The position numbers and the translations under genes are program-made. A stretch of DNA of 11,509 nt from Chromera velia. Its lineage: Eukaryota; Sar; Chromeraceae. The notes under the pieces are model-generated. The model was not told the origin of the DNA. It ran no database searches and worked only from the letters and a program-made list of their open reading frames with translations. Location: positions 1 to 11,509 of the forward strand of contig JAHBMJ010003337.1 in assembly GCA_018398765.1 (NCBI GenBank), given 5' to 3'. The first letter of the stretch is position 1. Each line of letters starts with the position of its first letter. Below, in pieces: positions 1 through 7,089 of the stretch.

Positions 1-685
1 TAGAAGCTTGGAAAACTCTGTTTCTGCTGCCTGAGACCTTGTTAAAACCATTTTGGCTTACAAAGTTTTCTTCTCAATGATGACCCTATACACCTTCCTC
101 ATATACACATTCTCTTTTCATTCAATCTATTCTTGTATCTTGGAAGATCTCTCTGTACGCGTGTTGACTGTGTTATTTCATACAACATGCGTCTGTAGCT
201 AGAGAGCTTAGCCGAGCTTAAAGTGGTAAGCCGGCAGGCCCCTGGCCCTAGCGTTTTATTCTGTGTATGGGCGAGCCGCTAAGCAATTGTGGCGGCGCCC
301 ACTGGGTTCTCATCCTAGGGTTTCCAGCCCGAAATCTAGAGCCATGTGTTCGGTCTGAACATCCAAAATTTTGCATCATTTTTTCACCCAAAGTAACCCA
401 AAGCACTCGTGTTCGACAGACATTTTTTTAATTGCCTTAAAAAATTGCATTTTTAAGGCAGAAAATTCTAAAATAATGGCAAAATTTTCTGTTGGGGGTA
501 GTTTAGGGTAGTTAGGGGGGGCTCCACACCCCCGAGCACCCCTCCCAAACCCCCTTTAGCTAGGAGAGGCTTGGTAATCCCCCCTTTCCATCCCGCCTAC
601 GACAGGCCGTTACGGTAAAATACCATAAAGAGACCTTACATATACCCAGACATCTTTTTTGCGGCCAAATGACAAATGATACTGA
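1..685. other. no gene recognised, AT-rich flank with short inverted repeats
   Basis: I see no convincing coding region here. The stretch is AT-rich apart from GC-richer patches around 205-330 and a tract of G- and C-runs around 484-595. It is probably the 5' continuation of, or flank to, the decayed retrotransposon to the right, but no motif proves this. A minus-strand open frame at 610-948 is hydrophobic and low in complexity. It is antisense to the better plus-strand frame, so I treat it as a shadow. Confidence 0.5.
433..460. repeat. perfect 11-bp hairpin
   Basis: TGCCTTAAAAA (433-443) and its exact reverse complement TTTTTAAGGCA (450-460) are separated by a 6-base loop. A second, weaker inverted pair (GAAAATT and AATTTTC) follows at once. 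It could be a structure in a transposon end or untranslated region. No function can be assigned. Confidence 0.6.
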
Positions 686-984
686 AGTGGTAAAGAGTTT
701 GGTCTTCTATTCTTTGTGACAAGTCTTTCTTTCAAAATCGTAAAAAAAATATTTGACATGATGACGGACGTACACAGAAAGGTCTCAAACAGAAACTGTC
801 TTAACCTTTCTTTGTTTGAAGATAGAACAGGTAGAAAGGTTGGCTTAACAATAAGAATAGACAGAAATATAATAGGGAATAATAGGGAGAACCCCTTTTT
901 GCTATACGAGAATGACGCCGCGATCGGAACACAGGAGGAGAGCAGCATGCAGGGTGAGAGACAGGGCTGTGGCTGCGACTCAAA

Positions 985-1216
985 CCTCCCTGAACCTAAG
1001 TGTCATTTGAAAAAATATAATTAAGATGATCTCTATCTACGGCATCGTTTTTTAAGAGACCGTCCACGCCTGCGGCGTAGACGCTCAAGACACCGTCCAG
1101 ATATGCGGCTTTGGCTTTCAAGACACCATAAATGATCCGCGCCTGCGGCATGAACTTTCAAGCTTATCCAAAAATGCGGCTCGAACTTTCAAGTGGTAGT
1201 TAGGTTCAGGGAGGTC
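985..1216. mobile_element. MITE-like element with terminal inverted repeats and 10-bp target duplication
   Basis: CCTCCCTGAACCTAA (985-999) recurs as an exact reverse complement at 1200-1214. With a few mismatches the similarity runs inward to a shared TTGAAA, giving arms of about 27 bases. The direct repeat GCGACTCAAA lies at 975-984, touching the left arm, and at 1217-1226, two bases outside the right arm. The element is about 230 bp with no coding capacity. A 10-bp duplication is near the 9-11 bp typical of Mutator-like elements, but the superfamily is not proven. The interior holds four degenerate units, each TGCGGC followed shortly by a CTCAAG or CTTTCAAG core. Confidence 0.7.
1071..1194. 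repeat. four degenerate tandem units inside the MITE
   Basis: TGCGGC occurs at 1071, 1104, 1144 and 1175, at spacings of 33, 40 and 31 bases. Each is followed 5-7 bases later by CTCAAG (first unit) or CTTTCAAG (the other three). GACACC follows the core in the first two units. Subterminal repeats like these are often transposase-binding sites in DNA transposons; that role is inference here. Confidence 0.55.
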
Positions 1217-1710
1217 GCGACTCAAAGAAAAATTCTGGCAAGGGGGGGAGAGAAGGTGCCGTTACAGAAAAGGATGTACCAGTTTTGTTGAGGGTGGTTG
1301 GGAATCAAAATCGATTCATAGTGGAAGACAAAATCCATCTGGTGATAGAATGTCCTATTTTTGATAGAGAACGAGCAAAGATATTCAGGAAAATAGAAAA
1401 GAAATGGGACAACAAGATAAAAGAAAGAGCTAGAAAGACAGCCACATAAAGAGAAGGGCTTAGCAAAGAAAAAGGAAGAAGAGACAACTCGATGCTTTTC
1501 TACTTTCTGTTAAATCAATGTTATACCGCAGCGGATAAGTTTTTTGGATGGGTGTCATTTAGACGGAAGGTGTTTGAGGAGTGCCCAGGATGGTACGGAT
1601 ACATAGAGGGAGAGTCTGACGCTCTGGCGGCCAAACATGCAGGAATAACCGGAAGGCAACAGGCGATCAAGAGACTAACAAAAGAATATGAGGAGACGAT
1701 TGACAACTGA

Positions 1711-2022
1711 GAGACGATGGAAAGAGCATTAGGGTGGGGAAGGAGGGAACTGCAGAAAAAAATTAATAAAGCGAACAAAAAGAGCGAGAAAACCCAAATC
1801 GCATGCCGTTTCAGATCGATTTTCAAGCCGGAAAGCCAGCACGGATCCAGAGCGGTGGCTTGAACAACGAACAATCATGCAGCAGCGGCCAGGGCAGCGG
1901 GCTCTGGCGGGCCCCGAAGGTGGGGTCTGATACCTCAGCTTAGGCTAGGGAACGTCCCGCCCTGCTAGCTCTGGCGATAGATAGACATAGCGGGAAGGCC
2001 CTAAGGTGGATTCTCCAAACAT
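1711..2022 (+). mobile_element. probable 3' untranslated tail of the LINE-like copy
   Basis: This segment separates the last stop of the retrotransposon frame from the (TCAA)n tract. It turns GC-rich from about 1885 and contains GCTCTGGCG at 1901 and 1968 (also at 1621 in the coding part), plus an imperfect hairpin around GCTAGGG and CCCTGCTAGC (about 1944-1970). Structured GC-rich 3' ends followed by a simple repeat are common where LINE reverse transcriptases start copying. No gene is seen in it. Confidence 0.4.
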
Positions 2023-2045
2023 ATCAATCAATCAATCAATCATTG

Positions 2046-2082
<37 letters not shown>

Positions 2083-2086
2083 TCAA
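2023..2086 (+). repeat. (TCAA)n tract, likely LINE tail
   Basis: Two runs of the tetramer ATCA/TCAA are separated by a short interruption (CATTGACA) near 2041. Several LINE clades end in a short tandem repeat instead of poly(A). Its position directly after the GC-rich tail fits that, although an ordinary microsatellite cannot be excluded. Confidence 0.75.
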
Positions 2087-2281
2087 TTATATCAGGAAAT
2101 TAATATTTTTTTTCATATTTTTACCCCATATTCTTGCATATTCCTTCATATTTTTACCATAAATTCTTTTATATTCATTCACATATTTCTGCTTATTTTT
2201 TTAATCAAATTCCTACTACTAGGACGTGCTGTCTAAACTTGTTTCAGGTTCGGGTGGGAGGCATAGCCCCCCCTTACCATC
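2087..2281. other. AT-rich spacer, no gene
   Basis: The sequence is T-rich with repeated CATATT-like words. It ends in a C-run (2267-2273) and the hexamer ACCATC (2276-2281) that borders the next inverted-repeat element. The plus-strand open frame here (2006-2236) is translated microsatellite followed by T-rich sequence and is not credible as protein. Confidence 0.5.
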
Positions 2282-2295
2282 TCTAGGCGTAAGAC

Positions 2296-2365
2296 ATCAA
2301 AATCAAATAATAAAACATAACATCATTTTTTAGAGTTTTTTTTTTTTTAAATATTTGATTTTGAT
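2296..2365. repeat. perfect 14-bp inverted repeat at the left end of the element
   Basis: ATCAAAATCAAATA (2296-2309) and its exact reverse complement (2352-2365) flank a 42-base T-rich loop. The left arm overlaps the inner edge of the terminal repeat. Some of the match comes from low complexity. It may form a subterminal hairpin. Confidence 0.5.
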
Positions 2366-2558
2366 TTTTTTTTATTTTTGAAACCATCAAAATATAAGTT
2401 AAGACACTAGTCAAGACATAAGCTCTAATTAAAGTTTACTAAGAAGTTTAACCAGCTTTATATAAAGAGAGTGATGATTAAAATTTAGTTTTTTCTATAA
2501 AGATCCACAAGACAACTTATTTACAATTGTTTTCATTGAGAGCAAAGATAATGAGTCA

Positions 2559-2756
2559 ATGACCATCAGGGCCTTTAGGCTTGTAAGGCAGAATAAGGCT
2601 CTAGATAGGGCTCTAACACATCGTAATGATCCCCCTCGATCTTCTGCTGCCAAACCAGAAGAATCTCTTTCTTCATCTTTTTTTTACCCAAGACACAAAG
2701 TCTTCTATACACATGTGCTTCTTCTGCAAAGACGTGAATGCGCACGTCTTTCATGA
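2559..2756 (+). CDS. hypothetical open frame, possible upstream exon
   Basis: An ATG-initiated frame runs to a TGA at 2754-2756. Its first 35 or so residues (starting MTIRAFRLVRQNKALDRAL) have a mixed, protein-like composition; the remainder looks like translated low-complexity DNA. It is in the same phase as the putative gene at 2799-3209, so it could be an upstream exon joined by a small intron. I cannot identify a convincing splice pair. No family is recognised. Confidence 0.15.
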   Translation: MTIRAFRLVRQNKALDRALTHRNDPPRSSAAKPEESLSSSFFYPRHKVFYTHVLLLQRRECARLS

Positions 2757-2798
2757 AGGAGAAACAAATCATCTCAACATAATATACCCTCTCTACAC

Positions 2799-3209
2799 AT
2801 GGAAAAGGTAGAGTGTTATGAATTAGCTCAAGTGCAGGCAGTGTTCAGTGCTTCTGGGAGGAGGTTCACTGGTCCTGTGGCCCGTGATCTCATGTAAGCA
2901 CAAAGACTGGACAGTACAGTGCTTACGCACACCCATATTTGAGCGAAGTGCGAAGTGTAGAGATTGCAACTTTTGTATGGTCTCATGATTGAAGACAATG
3001 ACAGAACGCGTTTTAGAAATATTTTTAGGGTCGCGAAGCTTTCAGAGTTCGAAAAAATTAGAAGGAAAAAGATGAAGATGCCGGCGGGAAACAAGGGGTC
3101 TAGCAAGGGGTGGGTCAGTGGATGGGCGGAGGTGCCGAATCCACTGCCGATTGCTAGGCCGATTGAGGTTATAAAAATTCTTGAAGAAGGAAATATAAAA
3201 ATTGTATAA
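2799..3209 (+). CDS. putative two-exon small protein of unknown function
   Basis: Exon 1 is 2799-2893, starting at ATG. The intron is 2894-2962, from GTAAGC to an AG at 2961-2962. Exon 2 is 2963-3209, ending TAA. The spliced product has 113 residues. Both exons read like real protein: exon 1 contains VFSASGRRFTGPVARDL, and exon 2 contains MIEDNDRTRFRNIFRVAKL, then a basic stretch (KIRRKKMKM), a Gly/Ser/Trp segment and a Pro-rich run. The intron is 69 bases, a multiple of three, with in-frame stops at 2895, 2940 and 2958; retention would truncate after 32 residues. There is no signal peptide or membrane segment and I recognise no family. It lies inside the inverted-repeat element and may be transposon-borne. 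An acceptor four bases beyond an alternative TAG, and the lack of a pyrimidine tract, keep confidence low. Exon 2 alone (ATG at 2985) would give a 74-residue product. Confidence 0.3.
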
Positions 3210-3465
3210 TTCAACCCATCGTATACAAACTAACTTCAGAATTACTTTTCATTAAAATTTATAAAATTGCTTTCATAAATCGTAAAACAATTCATTTGAA
3301 TTTTTGAAGACGTTTTTAGATGACCGGAAGGTCCTAGTAGCTACTTATAGATCAAACTTAGCATTTTTTATATTTAGTTTTGCATTTAAATCATATGATC
3401 ATTTTTTTTCGGTTTTGATTATTATTTTTGATTATTGTTTTTGATATCCTACGCCTAGCACCATC

Positions 3466-3640
3466 CCTTGGGGGGGGCTAGGGTGGGGGGGCGTAACTGT
3501 AAGCTGTACGCTATGTTCCCCCCTCTTATTCAAATTTTAAACTGAAAGGGTGGGGGCGCCCCGGGGCCCTTGAGGCGGGGGGGGAGCGCGGGGGGGGCAT
3601 GCCCCCCTCCCCCCCCAAGTTTACCCAGCATGTGCTAGAA
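3466..3640. other. tract of G- and C-runs
   Basis: G-runs at about 3470-3477, 3485-3491, 3577-3584 and 3590-3597 are followed by C-runs at 3602-3616. GGGGGGCATGCCCCCC (3592-3607) is a perfect 16-bp palindrome. The stretch could form quadruplexes or cruciforms. No coding potential is seen. Confidence 0.6.
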
Positions 3641-3710
3641 AGTTTTATCTTAATTTCCTATGTTGCATGAATTAACTTAATTTTTAAATTCCTCCTAATT
3701 AAAACTAGGA

Positions 3711-3842
3711 TTAAAGCCTGATTTTGACCTGTAGATTCTTACCTGGGGCCAAGAATGAATCATGAAAGCGACTTACTAGGCGAATTATTGTTAAGCCACC
3801 ATCTGTATAGAGGATAACATGCTTCTTAGCACGCCTAATCAT
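3711..3842 (-). CDS. hypothetical short frame or exon of unknown gene
   Basis: Read on the minus strand, an ATG at 3842 opens a 43-codon frame ending TAA at 3711. It begins MIRRAKKHVILYTDGGL and continues VSRFHDSFLAPGKNL. The frame is open upstream of the ATG as well, through a Ser/Thr/Pro/Lys-rich stretch, back to a TGA near 3927. A consensus donor, CAG followed by GTAAGA, lies at about 3738, so this may be an exon ending at ...LAPG with the rest of the frame intronic. YTDGG recalls the YTDGS start of retroelement RNase H domains, but the following residues do not fit, so I do not assign that function. No partner exon was found. Confidence 0.25.
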   Translation of the reverse strand: MIRRAKKHVILYTDGGLTIIRLVSRFHDSFLAPGKNLQVKIRL

Positions 3843-4379
3843 GGAGAGCTCATAGGTGGTTGAGGTCGAGGGTTTAGAAGGTTTTGATGCATGAATTGAA
3901 TCATCAGATCGAGCAGTAAGAGATCAGTGACTAAGCTACACAAAACCAAAAAAGAATGCATGCAGTAACCCTGGGCACGTACCAACCTGCATCTCCCACA
4001 ATCCCTCGTTAGACAGGACAGGCACTTTCGCTGCTCAACGGAACGAAAGAACTAGACAAAAAAATTCATGATCGAGCGAGCCGTTGTTTCTCGAACGATT
4101 TGCCGGCCGCTTTTCGAATTACCAACATCTATACGCGTACAAGCATACATACAGAGAGCGGTTGCATGGGGGAGATCACTGTAAGAAACAAAGCAAGACG
4201 GAAGGAAGCAAAGACAGGAGGAACGATCAAAGGAAAGACAGAATGGGAAAGAGTGAGGTCCTGACCGAAGAGCAGAAAGGTGGGAGTGGCAAGTTAGGAG
4301 ACACGTGCATGTAGAATGCAGAAAGAGAAGAAAGAGACATGTACGTGCACAGAACGCTGGCCATGCAGTCCTCAACTTC
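3843..4379. other. unassigned sequence of balanced composition
   Basis: This part has neither the AT-richness of the left side nor the purine/pyrimidine bias of the right. On the minus strand, 4051-3839 is open for 70 codons without an early ATG and contains a Cys-rich run (CLSCLTRDCGRC). A consensus-like donor (CAG, GTTGGT at 3986) and an acceptor (TGTGTAG ending at 3936) occur inside it. A minus-strand frame ending at 4052 carries RIDVGNSKSGRQIVRETTAR. These may be eroded exons. I cannot build a gene from them. Confidence 0.3.
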
Positions 4380-4970
4380 CCTTTCCCTCCCTCCCCTCCC
4401 GATTTTCTGGTTTACTGTTTCAATAGAGAAGATGAGAAAGCACTGTGATACGAAGATTGTCCGTCCGGTCGTCTACAAGTTTCTTTCTCTCCCTTCGCTC
4501 TTCTAAATGCCTGTCAGTTGCTCGCCTGTCTTGCTGTCAAGGCGTCGTTTCTTCATTTCCTCATTTTTTTCTTGTGCTTTCCTTTCATCCCTCTTTCTTT
4601 TCTGCTGCAGCTGCTTTCAGCCCCCCCTTTGTCTCTCCAAGTGCAAGCACGAGGAGGACGATTCTGCATCGTCATCGAGATCTTTCGCGTGGCTGCTTGC
4701 TTGGGTTGCTGTTCGTGTGACCGTTTCCCCGGACGGCGTCGCAAAAAAACGCCCTGCTGAAGTTTCCTTCACTTATTTGTTGTTTTTCGCTCCCTCCCCT
4801 CCCCTTTATTTGCAATTTCCTTCCTTCTCCCAAAATCCCTGGCTGCTTTCGTTGGTAATCAATTTTGTTGCATCGTTCCACTTCCTTGCGTTATTTTTCT
4901 CCCGTCGCTTCAAAAGAGAGAGGCAATCATTTAGCACAAGGGAGGTGCAGTTGGGACAAAGAAATAAGAG
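4380..4970. other. pyrimidine-rich block, no gene recognised
   Basis: The plus strand is dominated by C and T (CTTTC, CCCTCC and TTCCTT words). Open frames here (for example 4507-4974 on the plus strand) translate to Ser/Leu/Phe/Pro strings, which is what such composition gives by chance. A more mixed patch at about 4640-4745 (reading KHEEDDSASSS in one frame) has no supporting splice partners. Confidence 0.5.
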
Positions 4971-6340
4971 ATAGATAAGGGAGAGATCTCGGGTGCTGAG
5001 ATGAAGGGAAAGAGAACAGAAACGATGAATGTTGAAAGTGAGAGACAGATTTGAGTCAGTTAGGAGAGCAGCCCAGTGAGCCTGCAGGGGGGGGGGAGAG
5101 AAACGGAAGAGCGAAAGAGAAGAACGAGAGAGAGAGAGAGAGAGAACGGAAGGAAATAAAGGAAAGGAGAGGAAGGGGGAAGAAAGGAAGGAGAGCAGCG
5201 AAAGAAGAAGAAGAAAGGAAGGGAGGCCCAAAAATCTCTTATTATTGAAAGAAAGAAAAGAGTCCAAACAGGGAGGGGGACACACATACCGATCCTCATT
5301 CAGCGTTCCAAACCGATTCGATCAAGGGCGAAGGAAGTAAGGAAGGAAGGAAATAGACAGACACAGGGAGAAAGCCAATCATTCATTCATTTCCCCTTTC
5401 AAATCAACAGTGAGTGTTTGTGTACCGGGGAGACAGGGAGGGAGTTTCTTCTGCTTTTTCCAGACAGAATCTGATTGAAGGGAGGAAAGGAAGGGGTGCA
5501 GAAGAAGAGCAAAAGCGAGGTTTAGCTGAGGGGGAATGAAGCACAATAAAGGAAAGAGAGAGAAAAAGAAACAAACGAACAGAGAAAGAGAGAAATGAGA
5601 GCAAGGTGATGTTCAAATCACACGGCGCGTCGGCCAGATAATCGAATCACTCGTGATGACCCTCTTTTTTTCTTTCCTTGCGGATGCTCTCATGCCCGCC
5701 TGCGTCTTGCCAATTTAAAGTCAATCAAGGAAGACCTAGAACGAAATGGCAGAAAGACAGATCAAGATTCCTTCCTTCATCGATCGAAGATGATTTCTTC
5801 CCATATATGTGAGGTCTTCCATCGCCAAACCTCACTCAACGTGGGGGGGGGGGTGCGGTTGTTCCACCTGCATGTTATGGCTACTTGATTTAGTGAGCCA
5901 CAAGAAACAGGCCGATGGAGGAGGAGAAAAAGAAAGACCCAGGGGAAAAGACGAGGAAAAATAAAAGATGAGCTGAATGATCCAGTGGAAGTCCTGCAAG
6001 TTTACTTCTCTCATGTCTTTCCTTGTTCCACTTGTTTGTATTCCTGTTGCTCCAGTATGAGGGGGGAAGCGAAGGTTTGTGGGAAAAAGGAGGAAGGAGG
6101 AAGGGAGGCGCGGGAGGAAAGGAAAGTATAGAAAGGGACCGTGAGAGGAGACAGAAAGAAAAGAACGAAAGGGGAGAAGAGAGGGAAATTAGAGGAAGAA
6201 CAGAGCAGAATAAGGAATGGGAAATGTGGAAGGAAGAGTGCGGAGAAAGGGAGAAAGAAAAGGAGAGAAGGGGGGGAAGGAAAAAAGGAAGCGAGTAAAG
6301 AAAGGAGGAGACGGGGGGGTAGTCTGCGTGTCTACTTTAA
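4971..6340. other. purine-rich block with GA and GGAA repeats, no gene recognised
   Basis: The plus strand is mostly A and G, with a (GA)n run at about 5126-5145 and repeated GGAA, GAAAG and AGGGA words. A more mixed insert lies at about 5620-5830. Open frames on either strand are Lys/Arg/Glu strings or, antisense, Ser/Leu/Phe strings, so I list none as genes. It may be intergenic or part of long introns. Confidence 0.5.
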
Positions 6341-7089
6341 ATGTCCTCATCCACTGGTCCCTTGCTGCTTTTCATTTGACTTTGATTAATTTTGCGATAC
6401 CGAAAGGAAGCAGCTGAGCTGATCAATGCATTGACTGAATTTGATGTGCTGCCTCCGAGAGAGGATGTGAGGAGGAAAGGTCGAGGTCAGGAGCTAGGAT
6501 GGAGGTCGTTGGTGAGGAAAGAAAGAGAGATACAGATTAGTGATTAACAGAGTGAGTGAGTGAGTGAGTGAGTGAGTGAGCTCACAGAGAGAACCGACGA
6601 GTCACAATAGAGGAGGACAGATCGAGAGGGAAGGAGTCAAGTCAAGCAAAGAGATTCTTTCAGGAAAGAAGGTCATCAATCAGGGGGTTTGGCTTTAGAC
6701 CATTCCTTCTGTTTTTTTTCTCTTGTCTTTCACAAAGCCTTCTTTCTTTCTTTCGTTGCATTTTTGTTCTCGTCACAGTCAGTCAGATCCTTTCCTTCTT
6801 TGTTTCTTACAGCTGAATGACGATCTCGCACGTCTGTCTTCTCTGCCCGCCTGTCTCTGACTGTATGATGATATGATGTGCTTCTTTGATCGGATTTCCT
6901 GTTTGTGCATGTGTGAATGAAACAACATTGGAGGCTGCAAGCAACCAAATTTTGTTTGACTCTAGCAAGCTTCCTTCACGCATCAACTGCACCCACCTGA
7001 CAGGATGAGGGAGAAAGCCACGGAGGCCGAGAAATGACTTGAGTGTTTGAGTGAGAGACAGCAACAGGCAGGCAAAGAGAGGGATAACT
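6341..7089. other. mixed sequence with one weak exon-like patch, no confirmed gene
   Basis: From 6386 to 6547 the plus strand is open and reads EAAELINALTEFDVLPP in its middle, more protein-like than its surroundings. A possible acceptor (GAAGCAG) and donor (TTG, GTGAGG near 6512) flank it. No neighbouring exon continues it. The rest changes from purine-rich to pyrimidine-rich near 6690. Confidence 0.25.
6551..6580. repeat. (AGTG)n microsatellite
   Basis: About seven tandem copies of the tetramer AGTG/GTGA. It is a simple-sequence repeat in a non-coding block. Confidence 0.9.

Larger units (their letters stand above)
686..1710 (+). pseudogene. decayed C-terminal part of a non-LTR retrotransposon ORF, split by an insertion
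   Basis: The frame is open from 686 to 984 and continues, in another phase, from 1227 to 1710; a single TAA at 1447-1449 breaks the second half. The second half carries HLVIECPIFDRERAKIF. This resembles the H-x4-C-P segment with following charged helix near the C-terminus of many LINE reverse-transcriptase proteins; the usual preceding C-x2-C pair is not visible. After the TAA the same frame continues through FLLNQCYTAADKFF to a stop at 1710. The halves are separated by an inverted-repeat element; deleting 985-1226 (242 bases, 2 modulo 3) joins them in one frame. No reverse transcriptase or endonuclease core is present, so the copy is 5'-truncated or eroded. The GC-rich tail and (TCAA)n tract downstream support a LINE. 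The family call is inference from one motif and the layout. Confidence 0.45.
2282..3459. mobile_element. AT-rich element bracketed by imperfect terminal inverted repeats
   Basis: CTAGGCGTAAGACATCAAAA (2283-2302) matches the reverse complement of 3439-3458 at 18 of 20 positions. ACCATC lies just outside each end (2276-2281 and 3460-3465), separated from the arm by one base, as a 6-bp target duplication would. Outside these, TAGCCCCCCC on the left and GGGGGGGCTA on the right are also inverted, so the repeats may instead be longer with a diverged middle. The interior is AT-rich and contains a possible spliced small gene but no recognisable transposase. It is best read as a non-autonomous DNA transposon or a degraded one. 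No superfamily can be named. Confidence 0.5.

Noticed and set aside
490-510. TTTAGGG word suggesting a telomere repeat
   Set aside because: Only one copy is present in a general G-rich stretch, with no tandem array.
2006-2236. Plus-strand frame with an INQS repeat
   Set aside because: It is the translation of the (TCAA)n tract followed by T-rich sequence.
2828-3214. 128-residue minus-strand frame
   Set aside because: It is antisense to the more protein-like plus-strand frame at 2963-3209 and has no recognisable motif.
4507-5285. Long Ser/Leu/Phe-rich frames on both strands resembling membrane proteins
   Set aside because: The apparent hydrophobicity follows from CTT, TTC and TCC codons of pyrimidine tracts; no splice sites or motifs support a gene.
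5746-5793. Short plus-strand ATG frame in good context (MAERQIKIPSFIDRR)
   Set aside because: It stops after 15 codons, with no donor before the stop and no continuation.
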